A stretch of DNA of 64,000 nucleotides, taken from positions 62,001 through 126,000 of the forward strand of contig NZ_BMVM01000005.1 of NCBI RefSeq assembly GCF_014650715.1, read 5' to 3'. The stretch is from Streptomyces bluensis (GTDB lineage: Bacteria > Actinomycetota > Actinomycetes > Streptomycetales > Streptomycetaceae). The notes beneath the pieces were generated by a model. The model did no database searches. It saw nothing but the letters and a program-made list of their open reading frames with translations, and had not been told where the DNA came from. Position numbers and translations under genes: made by a program. Numbering within the stretch: the stretch's first letter is position 1; each line of letters begins with the position of its first letter. Positions 8,433 through 17,324 of the stretch are shown piece by piece.

Positions 8433-9455
8433 TCAGTCGGCCAGTTCCACCACGTGCTCCGGCCGCGCGGACACCGTGACCCGGTCGCCGGGCCGCCAGT
8501 CGGCCCGGGAGTGGTCCGCCCGTACCGTCGCGATCAGGGTGACGTCGTCCTCGCCCTCGCCCCTGGGGGCCGACAGGGTGAGGTGCCGGTCGACCCCGCG
8601 GTAGGCGATGCCCGTGACCGTCGCGGGCAGGGCCAGCCGGGCCCCGTCCGGTGCCTCACCCTGGACGACCTCCAGGTGCTCCGGGCGCACGGTCAGGGTC
8701 GTGGCGCCGTCGGAGGCGGACAGGCTCGCCGGGACGAAGTTCTCGTAGCCCAGGAACTCGGCGACGAAGCGGTTGGCGGGGCGCGGGAAGACCTCGGCCG
8801 GCGACCCGCTCTGCATGACGTGTCCGGCACGCATCAGGACCATCACGTCGGACATCTCCAGCGCCTCGTCCTGGTCGTGGGTCACCAGGACCACGGTGAG
8901 GCCGGTCTCGGCCTGGATCCGGCGGATCTCGGCGCGCATCTGCACCCGCAGCCGGGCGTCCAGGTTGGACAACGGCTCGTCGAGCAGCAGCAGCGACGGA
9001 CGGATGGCGATGGCACGGGCGAGCGCCACCCGCTGCTGCTGGCCGCCCGAGAGCTTCCTGGGGCGCTGCGCGGCCAGGTGGCCGAGGCCGACGAGGTCCA
9101 GCGCCTCGGCCACCCGGCTGCGGCGCTCGGCGGCCGGGATCCTGCGGAGCTTCAGCCCGTAGCCGACGTTGTCCGCCACGCTCATGTGCGGGAACAGGGC
9201 GTACGACTGGAAGACCATGCCGAGGTTGCGCTTCTCCGGAGGCAGCCGGGTGGCGTCCTCCCCGGCGATGCGGATCGTGCCCGAACTGGGCGCGGTGTAG
9301 CCGGCGAGCATCCGTAGCGTGGTCGTCTTGCCGCAGCCGCTCGGTCCCAGCAGCGTGGTGATCCTTCCTTCGGGGATGTCGAGGTTCAGGGACCCGACGG
9401 CGGTGAAGTCGCCGAAGGTCCGGCTGACGTCGATGAACTGGGCGGCGGCGGTCAT
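8433..9455 (-). CDS. ABC transporter ATP-binding protein (PotA/FbpC-type)
   Basis: A 340-residue ATPase. The N-terminal ABC domain shows Walker A GPSGCGKTT, Q-loop VFQSYALFPHMSV, signature LSGGQQQRVALARA, Walker B LLLLDEPLSNLD and switch His in VLVTHDQDEA. The C-terminal third (about 240-340) is a TOBE regulatory domain beginning near FVPASLSASDG. The ATG at 9455 overlaps the stop of the preceding permease (TGATG), so transporter subunits are made in a coupled way. It energises import of the substrate captured by the lipoprotein at 7184-8257. Confidence 0.94.
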   Translation of the reverse strand: MTAAAQFIDVSRTFGDFTAVGSLNLDIPEGRITTLLGPSGCGKTTTLRMLAGYTAPSSGTIRIAGEDATRLPPEKRNLGMVFQSYALFPHMSVADNVGYGLKLRRIPAAERRSRVAEALDLVGLGHLAAQRPRKLSGGQQQRVALARAIAIRPSLLLLDEPLSNLDARLRVQMRAEIRRIQAETGLTVVLVTHDQDEALEMSDVMVLMRAGHVMQSGSPAEVFPRPANRFVAEFLGYENFVPASLSASDGATTLTVRPEHLEVVQGEAPDGARLALPATVTGIAYRGVDRHLTLSAPRGEGEDDVTLIATVRADHSRADWRPGDRVTVSARPEHVVELAD

Positions 9456-10246
9456 CAGTTGATCCCCCCGAAGATCCTGGTGAAGCCGACGGTGCGTTCG
9501 GCGACGACGGCGACGATGATGGTGGCGGCCAGAATGAGCGTGGACATGGCCGCGATGACGGGGTCGTAGGACTGCTGGACGTAGTCGAGCATCGTCACCG
9601 GCAGAGTCCCGAAGTCCCGGCTCTGGAGCAGCAGCGAGAGCGGCACGTTGTTGAACGACGTGATGAAGCCGAGCAGTGCCGCCGACATCACGCCGGGACG
9701 CAGCAGCGGCAGGGTGACCGTGCGGAACGCGCGCCAGGGAGTCGCGCCCAGCCCGCGTGCGGCCTCCTCCAGAGCGGGGTCGGCCAGGGTGAGGGCGGCT
9801 CCCGTGACCCGTACCGCGTACGGCATGAGAAGAACGGCGTGCCCGATGAGGAGAGCGGCGAACGCGGTCTGCCCGAGCCCGATCATCAACTGCTGGTACA
9901 GCGCGAGCCCGATGACCAGCTCCGGCACGACCAGCGGGGACAGGAACAGCCCCTGCAGCAGGGACCGGCCGGGTATCGCCCCGCGGTGCAGGCCCAGCGC
10001 GACCGGAACACCGAGCGCCAGGGCCAGGGCGGTGGCACAGCCGGCGAGCAGCAGGCTGGAGACGAGCGCGTCGGTGAACGGCTGGTAGGCGGCGGCCTTG
10101 CCGAACCACTGCAGCGAGAAGCCCTTGGGTGGGAACGACAGGGTGCTGCTGGAGGTGAACGCACTGGCCACGACGAACAGGATCGGGACGAGCATGATCA
10201 CGTAGCCGAGGACGGCCAGTGCGGCGGCTATCGGTCGTGCCTTCAT
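9455..10246 (-). CDS. ABC transporter permease (PotC-type)
   Basis: A 263-residue inner-membrane permease. The first helix is IAAALAVLGYVIMLVPILFVV, and the EAA loop reads DPALEEAARGLGATPWRAFRTVTLPLLRPG, as in PotC/YdcV. About six helices can be counted. The ATG at 10246 overlaps the stop of the partner permease by 4 bases, and its own stop overlaps the ATPase start by one base. Confidence 0.92.
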   Translation of the reverse strand: MKARPIAAALAVLGYVIMLVPILFVVASAFTSSSTLSFPPKGFSLQWFGKAAAYQPFTDALVSSLLLAGCATALALALGVPVALGLHRGAIPGRSLLQGLFLSPLVVPELVIGLALYQQLMIGLGQTAFAALLIGHAVLLMPYAVRVTGAALTLADPALEEAARGLGATPWRAFRTVTLPLLRPGVMSAALLGFITSFNNVPLSLLLQSRDFGTLPVTMLDYVQQSYDPVIAAMSTLILAATIIVAVVAERTVGFTRIFGGIN

Positions 10247-11073
10247 GCGACCCGTCCCTTCGCTCGCGCCACGGCCGATCCGATTCCGGAGAGCGCGAAG
10301 ACGAGCACGGTCATCACGAGCGCCGTCGCGGAGGCCGCGGCCCAGTCGACGGTGACGTTCGCGTGGACGAACAACTGGGTGGCGAGCATCCGCTGGGAGG
10401 ACCCGCCGAGGAGGTAGGGGGTGGTGTACGCGGTGATGCTCCCGGCGAACACCAGGGTGGCGGCGACGACGATGCCCGGCAGCGACAGCGGAACCACCAC
10501 GGTCCACAGCGTGCGCAGCCGGCTCGCGCCCAGGCCCCGGGCGGCGTCGTCGAGCCCCCGGTCCACCTGGGCGACCGCCGAGTAGCAGGAGACGACGGCC
10601 AGCGGCAGGAACAGCTGGACCAGGCCGAGTACGACGGCCAGCGGCGTGTACAGCAGTTGAGGAGCCTGCTGCGCCAGCCCGAGGCCGGTGATGATCTTGC
10701 CCATGACCCCGTTGGAGCCGAGGATCACCAGCCAGCCGAAGCTGCGCACGACATTGCTCAGCAACAGCGGGAACACCGCCAGCGCCAGCCAGAGCCCGGC
10801 CCAACGGGAGGTCGAGCGGGCCAGCAGGCTCGCGATGGGGAAGGCGATCACGACGCACACGACGGTCACGATCAGTCCGAGAGTCAGGGTGCGACCGATG
10901 ATCTGGAGGTCGTATCCGTCGGTGAGCATCTTCGTGAGGCGCGTGAACACGTCGGACGGACTGACTCCCGGTGGCGCGAAGAGCATCGCGGCGGACGGCA
11001 CGGCGAAGCCGAGCACCATCAGGAGCAGCCCGGGAAACAGCAGCAGTGCGCCTGCTCGGGGCCTGTGGAACAT
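10243..11073 (-). CDS. ABC transporter permease (PotB-type), first gene of a LacI-controlled operon
   Basis: A 276-residue permease with first helix ALLLFPGLLLMVLGFAVPSA and EAA loop QVDRGLDDAARGLGASRLRTLWTVVVPLSLPG, typical of PotB. The ATG at 11073 (MFHRPRAG) is chosen because it directly precedes the membrane segment, though its ribosome site is weak. It is the first gene after the divergent LacI regulator. The two palindromic operators at 11119-11145 lie 46-72 bases before its start, where a repressor would block transcription of this permease, its partner, the ATPase and perhaps the binding protein and deaminase-like gene. Confidence 0.9.
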   Translation of the reverse strand: MFHRPRAGALLLFPGLLLMVLGFAVPSAAMLFAPPGVSPSDVFTRLTKMLTDGYDLQIIGRTLTLGLIVTVVCVVIAFPIASLLARSTSRWAGLWLALAVFPLLLSNVVRSFGWLVILGSNGVMGKIITGLGLAQQAPQLLYTPLAVVLGLVQLFLPLAVVSCYSAVAQVDRGLDDAARGLGASRLRTLWTVVVPLSLPGIVVAATLVFAGSITAYTTPYLLGGSSQRMLATQLFVHANVTVDWAAASATALVMTVLVFALSGIGSAVARAKGRVA

Positions 11074-11118
11074 GGGTGGAGTTCGATTCCTTTGACGGCG
11101 AGTGATGAGTATCATCGC

Positions 11119-11145
11119 TGCAACCGGTTGCAGCAACCGGTTGCA
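11119..11145. promoter_or_regulatory. Two tandem LacI-family operators
   Basis: TGCAACCGGTTGCA (11119-11132) is a perfect 14-base palindrome. It is immediately followed by AGCAACCGGTTGCA (11132-11145), sharing one base; the core CAACCGGTTG is identical. The CpG-centred palindromic core is typical of LacI/GalR operators, and a LacI-type gene lies divergently at 11310. Confidence 0.85.
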
Positions 11146-11309
11146 GGCACCTTAGGTGACGAAGAGGTGGTGTGTCAGCCCCGCGTGTGACGTTGATGTA
11201 AAACCTGTTACCTCAAGGGGCCGGGAGTCCTCGCCGGGGAATTTCCGGCGGCGGGCGCCGGCCCACTCGGGGACGATCCCCGGCGACATCCGGGGGAAGG
11301 GGAGGTGCG

Positions 11310-12293
11310 GTGAATCCCACTGGGGGCGCGAGCCAGGTGCCCACGCTCGACGACGTGGCACGGCGCGCGGGGGTGTCGAAGTCGACGGCGTCGCGGGCAC
11401 TGAGCCGGCCGGACATCGTCGCCCCGGCGACCAGGGCTCGGGTCCATGACGCCGCCGTCGCCCTGGGCTTCGAGCCCAGCCGGGTGGCGCGGGCCCTGGC
11501 CCATGGGCGTACGGGTCTCATCGCGCTCGTGGTGCCCGACCTGGAGAACAGCTTCTTCACCCCGATCGTCAACGGCGCCCAGGCCCAGGCCGCCCAGGCC
11601 GGAGTCCAGCTCACGGTGGCCGTCCACGAGGCCGACGACCACGACGCGCTGTCCCGGCTGTCCCGGCAGGTCGACGGATTCCTCATCACGGCGCCGCGCG
11701 GCACCGACGACGATCTGCGGGCCGCCGCCCGCCTCGCGCCGACGGTCCTCATCGACCGTGAGGTCTCCGGGCTGCCGTCCGTCTCCGCCGACGTCGCCCG
11801 CGCCTTCGGCGAGGTCATCGGCCACCTGGCCGGAGCAGGGCACCGGCACATCGCCTACCTCGGCGGACCGCACGGCTCCTGGCAGAGCCTGCGCCGCCAC
11901 GACGCGGTCCGTGAGGCAGCCGCCGGGCGGACCGAACTGACCGTACTGGGACCGGTACCGGCCACCTTCACCGCCGGAGTGGAGAGCGCGGGCCCCGTGC
12001 TCGCGACCGGGGCGACCGCGGTGGTCCCCTACGCCACCTCGGTCGCGCTGGGCCTGCTGGCGGCCCTCCAGCGCCGGGGCGTACGGGTCCCGGACGACAT
12101 GCTGATCAGCGCGGAACGTTCCGTTCTCGACGCGCTCGGCATGAACGGGGTGCCCGCGATCGACGTGGACGGCGAAGAGCTCGGAAGGGTGGCGGCGGGG
12201 CAGTTGGTGGACCGGATAGAGAGGGGCGGTCGTGCCGGCGGACCGGAGGCCGTGACCCGCCTGGGAGTCGCGGTGCGGCTGCCTGAGGGGTGA
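11310..12293 (+). CDS. LacI family transcriptional regulator
   Basis: A 327-residue repressor. The N-terminal helix-turn-helix and hinge are VPTLDDVARRAGVSKSTASRALSRPDIV...ALGFEPSRVARAL, and the rest is a periplasmic-binding-like sensor (LIALVVPDLENSFFTPIVNGA, HLAGAGHRHIAYLGGP). The GTG at 11310 has GGGGAGG a few bases upstream. It is transcribed away from the PotABC-type operon, with tandem CAACCGGTTG operators between, so it most likely represses that operon and possibly itself in response to the imported compound or a product. Confidence 0.92.
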   Translation: MNPTGGASQVPTLDDVARRAGVSKSTASRALSRPDIVAPATRARVHDAAVALGFEPSRVARALAHGRTGLIALVVPDLENSFFTPIVNGAQAQAAQAGVQLTVAVHEADDHDALSRLSRQVDGFLITAPRGTDDDLRAAARLAPTVLIDREVSGLPSVSADVARAFGEVIGHLAGAGHRHIAYLGGPHGSWQSLRRHDAVREAAAGRTELTVLGPVPATFTAGVESAGPVLATGATAVVPYATSVALGLLAALQRRGVRVPDDMLISAERSVLDALGMNGVPAIDVDGEELGRVAAGQLVDRIERGGRAGGPEAVTRLGVAVRLPEG

Positions 12294-12477
12294 CGCTTGG
12301 GACGGCTGCGGCTGCGGTCACGGTGATGGCTGCGACCGCGGCCACGGTCACGGCCCCGCGAGGGCGGTCCGGCGCCGGAGGCCGCCGTGGGCGGTGTGAC
12401 GGCGGTTCGGTCAACTGCCTTGGGGAATCACCGAGTTGCGCCTGCCCTTCGGGTGAAATGCGCTTTCGCGACACGCC

Positions 12478-14904
12478 CTAGTCGGGCAGGGGCTGTTCCG
12501 CCCAGATGGTCTTGCCGGTGGGTGTCTGGCGGCTGCCCCAGCGCTCGGAGACCTGGGCGACGAGCAGGAGTCCGCGCCCGCCCTCGTCGAAGACACGGGC
12601 CCGGCGCATGTGCGGGGCGGTACCGCTGCCGTCGGACACCTCGCAGATGAGCGTCGCGTCACGGATCAGCCGCAGCTCGATGGGGGCGTCACCGTACCGG
12701 ACGGCGTTGGTGACAAGCTCGCTGACGATCAGTTCGGTGACGAACACGGCGTCCGTCAGACCCCAGGCGGCCACCTGTTCGCCCGCCATCCTGCGGGCCC
12801 CGGCCACGGTCGCCGGGTCCTGCGGCAGCTGCCAGGTGCGTACCCTGCGGGCGTCGAGCGCGGAGGTACGGGCGAGCATCAGCACGATGTCGTCGGCGGG
12901 ACGGCCGGGCAGCACGGTGCGCAGCACCTGCTCGCAGGTTTCCTCCAGTGGTCCGGCCGGGCTGCTCAACGCCTGGCGCAGCAGGGTGAGCCCGACCTCG
13001 ATGTCGCGGTCGGCGGCCTCGACCAGACCGTCGGTGTAAAACGCGAGCAGGCTGCCCTCCTCCAGTTCGATCTCGACGGCCTCGAACGGCAGGCCGCCCA
13101 GACCGAGCGGCGGCCCGGCCGGCAGGTCCAGGAACCGTACGCTGCCGTCGGGGGTGACCAGGGCGGGTGGTGGATGCCCGGCGCGGGCCATGGCGCAGCG
13201 CCGGGACACCGGGTCGTACACGGCGTACACGCAGGTGGCCCCCACCTGCCCGGACGCTTCGTCCCGCCCGCGTACCTCCGGGCCCTCCTCACGGTCGAGC
13301 CGGATGACGAGGTCGTCCAGCTGGGTGAGCAGTTCGTCGGGCGTGAGGTCGACATCCGCGAGGGTCCGTACGGCCGTCCGCAGGCGGCCCATCGTGGCCG
13401 ACGCGTGGATACCGTGGCCCACCACGTCGCCCACGACGAGGGCGACCCGGGCACCGGACAGCGGAATCGCGTCGAACCAGTCCCCGCCGACGTCCGCACC
13501 CGAACCGGCCGGCAGATAGCGGTAGGCGATCTCCATCGCCGCCAGCCCCGGCGGCCGCTCGGGAAGGAGGCTGCGCTGGAGCGCCAGCGCCGTCCGGCGT
13601 TCACGGGTGTACCGGCGGGCGTTGTCCACACTGACCGCCGCCCTGGCGACGATCTCCTCCGCGAGCAGCAGGTCGTCCTCGTCGAAGGGCTCCACCGTCC
13701 GGTGCCGCACGAAGTGCACCAGGCCCAGGGTCACCCCGCGGGCACGCAACGGCACCATCATCACCGAGTGGATCGTGTACTGGGTCACGATCTCGGCGCG
13801 GGCCGGGGAGGACATGATCCACTCCCACACCTCGGGATCCTCGGGCTTGTGCCGTGCGCCCCGGCCGGTGAGCAGCGTCCGCACCGGCAGTGTGTCCGCG
13901 GGGTAGACCGACGTGTCGCCCGAGGCGACCACCGACTCCGGGCAGCCCTCCAGCACCGACCGCTGGGCCGTGCGGCGAACGGTGACGGGCTCGCCCGGCC
14001 GGATCGGTTCCGGCTCGTCGCCCCGTACCACGGACGCCAGCAGGTCCACGGTGACGAAGTCCGCGAACCCGGCCACGGCCACATCGGCCAGCTCCTCGGC
14101 CGTCCGGGTCACGTCCAGGGTGCTGCCGATACGGAGACCGGCTTCGTTGAGCACCGCCAGGCGGCGGCGGGCCCAGTACTGCTCCGTGGTGTCGAACAGA
14201 ACCGCGGACAGTCCCTGGACGGTGCCGGTCTCGTCCTTCAACGGCGAGAGGAACATCGACCAGGCGTGTTGCCGGGCGTCACCCCGGGCGGGGCCGTGGC
14301 CCTCGTGGTACACCATCCGGCCGGTGCGCAGGACCTGCCGCTGAAGGCGGTCGTACTCGTCGAAAGGCCGGCTGGGCTCGATCTCCCACAGGGTCAGGCC
14401 CCGCATCTCCTCCTCGGACCTGCGCATGAGCCGGGTCATGATCTCGTTGGCGGCCACCAGCCGGGCCTCGCGGTTGTAGACCGCCACCGGCGTGGGGAGC
14501 TGCGCCAGCGTGAGATCCCACAGGGCCGCCCTTTCCGGGTCGGCCCGCCCAGCGGTGCCCGCCCGTACGTCACCGGTGACCAGCCAGAACCTCTCGCGGC
14601 CCGCGTCCAGCAGCGGTGTTCCCCGCAAGCGCGCCACGACACGGTCTCCGTCCCGGTGCCGCAGCGCCACCTCACCGGCCCACGGGTGCCCATCGGTCAA
14701 GTGGCGCCGCACGGACCCGGGCAGTTCGTCGCAGAGCAGGTCGGCGGCGGCCCCGCCCACGACCTCGGCGGCTTCGTATCCGAGCAGCTGCCGGGCCCCG
14801 GCGCTCCACATCCTGATCGCCCCACCGGCGTCGACGACGGCCGCCAAGTCCTGCGGTGCGCGTCCCTCCACGGTGCCTCCGGATGTGACGTCCCTGCTGT
14901 TCAT
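12478..14904 (-). CDS. PAS/GAF/SpoIIE serine phosphatase with C-terminal anti-sigma-type kinase domain
   Basis: An 808-residue cytoplasmic signalling protein common in Streptomyces. Order: PAS-like region (about 10-110; AVVDAGGAIRMWSAGARQLLGYEAAEVVG), second PAS (about 120-230; PTPVAVYNREARLVAANEIM), GAF (about 235-400; LNEAGLRIGSTLDVTRTAEELADVAV), PP2C/SpoIIE phosphatase (about 425-640; GGDWFDAIPLSG, VGDVVGHGIHASATMGRLR, FYTDGLVEA), and an RsbW-like HATPase domain (about 670-808; ELIVSELVTNAVRYG, DEGGRGLLLVAQVSERWG). This combination normally tunes anti-sigma-antagonist phosphorylation in stress responses. The ATG at 14904 has GAAGGGG upstream. No sigma factor or anti-sigma-antagonist gene is adjacent, so the partner is unknown. 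Confidence 0.92.
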   Translation of the reverse strand: MNSRDVTSGGTVEGRAPQDLAAVVDAGGAIRMWSAGARQLLGYEAAEVVGGAAADLLCDELPGSVRRHLTDGHPWAGEVALRHRDGDRVVARLRGTPLLDAGRERFWLVTGDVRAGTAGRADPERAALWDLTLAQLPTPVAVYNREARLVAANEIMTRLMRRSEEEMRGLTLWEIEPSRPFDEYDRLQRQVLRTGRMVYHEGHGPARGDARQHAWSMFLSPLKDETGTVQGLSAVLFDTTEQYWARRRLAVLNEAGLRIGSTLDVTRTAEELADVAVAGFADFVTVDLLASVVRGDEPEPIRPGEPVTVRRTAQRSVLEGCPESVVASGDTSVYPADTLPVRTLLTGRGARHKPEDPEVWEWIMSSPARAEIVTQYTIHSVMMVPLRARGVTLGLVHFVRHRTVEPFDEDDLLLAEEIVARAAVSVDNARRYTRERRTALALQRSLLPERPPGLAAMEIAYRYLPAGSGADVGGDWFDAIPLSGARVALVVGDVVGHGIHASATMGRLRTAVRTLADVDLTPDELLTQLDDLVIRLDREEGPEVRGRDEASGQVGATCVYAVYDPVSRRCAMARAGHPPPALVTPDGSVRFLDLPAGPPLGLGGLPFEAVEIELEEGSLLAFYTDGLVEAADRDIEVGLTLLRQALSSPAGPLEETCEQVLRTVLPGRPADDIVLMLARTSALDARRVRTWQLPQDPATVAGARRMAGEQVAAWGLTDAVFVTELIVSELVTNAVRYGDAPIELRLIRDATLICEVSDGSGTAPHMRRARVFDEGGRGLLLVAQVSERWGSRQTPTGKTIWAEQPLPD

Positions 14905-15272
14905 AGGCCCCTTCTCTTCCGCAGTGCCGCTCGGCCGGAGCAGATCGGCAGCCGGGGTCCCCCACACATCCGGGTACCCCCCTCCAGCGTCCCGCCGCGC
15001 CGCTTTCCGCTCAAACGAGGACACCAGGGATGCCAGGGGATGCTTCGGGCCGCGCGACGCAGGTGGCCGTCCACCCCGATCGCTCCTGGCCGAGCTGGAC
15101 CGGTCGGCGCGTACGCGTCCGGCAGACCGCCCGCGCGGCGCTGTTCGCACCCCGGACGACCGTCCGTCACACGCGCGCCACTGGCTCTTCCCCGACGTTC
15201 GCTGCGCTTGGCACACTCCCTGCCCCGAGGCCCCATCCACCGCACCACTCCAGGACAAGAGGTCACCCGCCC

Positions 15273-17324
15273 ATGCCTGAGGTCAACCGGCGCCGATTCC
15301 TCCAACTCGCGGGCGCCACCACGGCGTTCACCGCCCTGTCCACCAGCATCGAGCGGGCGGCGGCGCTGCCCGCGCACCACCGGTCCGGCACCATCGAGGA
15401 CGTCGAGCACATCGTCGTCCTGATGCAGGAAAACCGTTCCTTCGACCACTACTTCGGCTCCCTCAGAGGCGTCCGCGGTTTCGGCGACCCGCACCCCGTG
15501 ACCCTCGACAACGGCAAGCCGGTGTGGCACCAGTCGGACGGCACCAAGGACGTGCTGCCCTTCCACCCCGAGGCCGACGACCTCGGCATGCAGTTCCTGG
15601 AAGGCCTGCCGCACGGCTGGCCCGACGGCCACGCCGCCTACAACGGGGGCAAGTACGACCAGTGGATTCCCGCGAAGGGCACCACGACCATGGCGTACCT
15701 GACGCGCGAGGACATCCCGTTCCACTACGCGCTGGCCGACACCTTCACCGTCTGCGACGCGTACCACTGCTCGTTCATCGGCTCCACCGACCCGAACCGC
15801 TACTACATGTGGTCGGGTTACACCGGCAACGACGGCAGCGGCGGCGGCCCCGTCCTCGGCAACGACGAGGTCGGTTACGACTGGACGACGTATCCGGAGC
15901 GCCTTGAAGAGGCGGGCGTCTCCTGGAAGATCTACCAGGACATCGGCGACGGCCTGGACGCGAAGGGCTCCTGGGGCTGGATCCAGGACGCCTACCGAGG
16001 CAACTACGGCGACAACTCGCTGCTGTACTTCAACAGGTACCGGAACGCCAAGCCCGGCGACCCGTGGTACGACAAGGCCCGCACCGGCACCGACGTCAAG
16101 AACGGCGACGGCTACTTCGACCGGCTGAAGGCGGACGTCAAGGCGGGCACGCTGCCGCAGATCTCCTGGATCGCCGCGCCCGAGGCCTTCTCCGAGCACT
16201 CCAACTGGCCCTCGAACTACGGCGCCTGGTACATCGCCCAGGTCCTGGACGCCCTCACCGCCAACCCCGAGGTCTGGTCGAAGACGGCGCTGTTCATCAC
16301 GTACGACGAGAACGACGGCTTCTTCGACCACCTGGTGCCTCCGCTGCCGCCGCGCTCCGCCGCCCACGGCAAGTCCACCGTCGACGTCGGCCCGGACCTC
16401 TTCGCCGGGAGCTCCACTCACGTCCCCGGTCCGTACGGCCTCGGCCCGCGCGTGCCGATGCTGGTCGTCTCGCCGTGGAGCAAGGGCGGGTTCGTCTGCT
16501 CCGAGACCTTCGACCACACCTCGATCGTGCGGTTCATGGAACGCCGCTTCGGGGTGCACGAGCCCAACATCTCGCCGTGGCGGCGCGCCGTCTGCGGCGA
16601 CCTCACCTCCGCCTTCGACTTCTCCCGCGAGGACAGCGGGCCGGCCGAACTGCCGGACACCGACGACTACGAGCCGGCGGACCGCGAACGTCACCCCGAC
16701 TACCGGCCGACGGTTCCCGCCGACCCCAGCATGCCGAAGCAGGAGCGCGGCCTGCGCCCCGCCCGCCCCCTGAAGTACGCGCCGAGGGTGGACGGCTCGG
16801 CCGACCCGGCGGCCGGGACGCTCACGCTGACCTTCGCCTCCGGCCCCGAGGCGGGCGCCGCGTTCCTCGTCACGTCCGGCAACCGCACCGACGGGCCGTG
16901 GACCTACACCACCGAGGCGGGCAAGAGGATCTCGGACACCTGGAACCCGTCCGCCTCGAACGGCTCGTACGACCTGACCGTGCACGGCCCGAACGGCTTC
17001 CTGCGCGTGTTCAAGGGCCCGGGCAAGGCGGCCGGACCCGAGGTGACCGCCCGGCACGTCGGTGACGACGTGGAGCTGACGTTCACCAACAAGGGCTCCC
17101 GCACGGCGAACCTGACGCTCACGGACGGATACGGCGGCCGCCCCCGGACGTTCCGGGTGCGGGCGGGGGCCACCGTGCGTTACACGGTGGACCTGCGGGG
17201 CGGCAAGCGCTGGTACGACCTGACCGTTGTCTCCGACACCGACTCCGGCTTCCTGCGCCGGTTCGCGGGGCACGTCGAGAACGGGCGGGCCGGGGTGAGC
17301 GATCCGGCGATGATCACGTACTAG
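15273..17324 (+). CDS. Tat-exported phosphocholine-type phospholipase C
   Basis: A 683-residue secreted phosphoesterase. The N-terminus has the twin-arginine signal NRRRFLQLAGATTAFTALS. The catalytic domain (about 40-480) begins with VEHIVVLMQENRSFDHYFGS, the phospholipase C/acid phosphatase family motif, and includes ITYDENDGFFDH. Two C-terminal beta domains (about 515-600 and 605-683) match the DUF756 repeats of this family. The start at 15273 has AGAGG upstream and sits directly before the Tat motif. It would release phosphorylated headgroups outside the cell, for phosphate or choline acquisition. The convergent DMT gene overlaps its stop codon: the CTAG at 17321-17324 supplies both stops. 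Confidence 0.92.
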   Translation: MPEVNRRRFLQLAGATTAFTALSTSIERAAALPAHHRSGTIEDVEHIVVLMQENRSFDHYFGSLRGVRGFGDPHPVTLDNGKPVWHQSDGTKDVLPFHPEADDLGMQFLEGLPHGWPDGHAAYNGGKYDQWIPAKGTTTMAYLTREDIPFHYALADTFTVCDAYHCSFIGSTDPNRYYMWSGYTGNDGSGGGPVLGNDEVGYDWTTYPERLEEAGVSWKIYQDIGDGLDAKGSWGWIQDAYRGNYGDNSLLYFNRYRNAKPGDPWYDKARTGTDVKNGDGYFDRLKADVKAGTLPQISWIAAPEAFSEHSNWPSNYGAWYIAQVLDALTANPEVWSKTALFITYDENDGFFDHLVPPLPPRSAAHGKSTVDVGPDLFAGSSTHVPGPYGLGPRVPMLVVSPWSKGGFVCSETFDHTSIVRFMERRFGVHEPNISPWRRAVCGDLTSAFDFSREDSGPAELPDTDDYEPADRERHPDYRPTVPADPSMPKQERGLRPARPLKYAPRVDGSADPAAGTLTLTFASGPEAGAAFLVTSGNRTDGPWTYTTEAGKRISDTWNPSASNGSYDLTVHGPNGFLRVFKGPGKAAGPEVTARHVGDDVELTFTNKGSRTANLTLTDGYGGRPRTFRVRAGATVRYTVDLRGGKRWYDLTVVSDTDSGFLRRFAGHVENGRAGVSDPAMITY

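Noticed and set aside
12610..15423. 937-codon plus-strand frame opposite the SpoIIE phosphatase
   Set aside because: Antisense shadow; the minus strand has clear PAS, GAF, PP2C and ATPase motifs.
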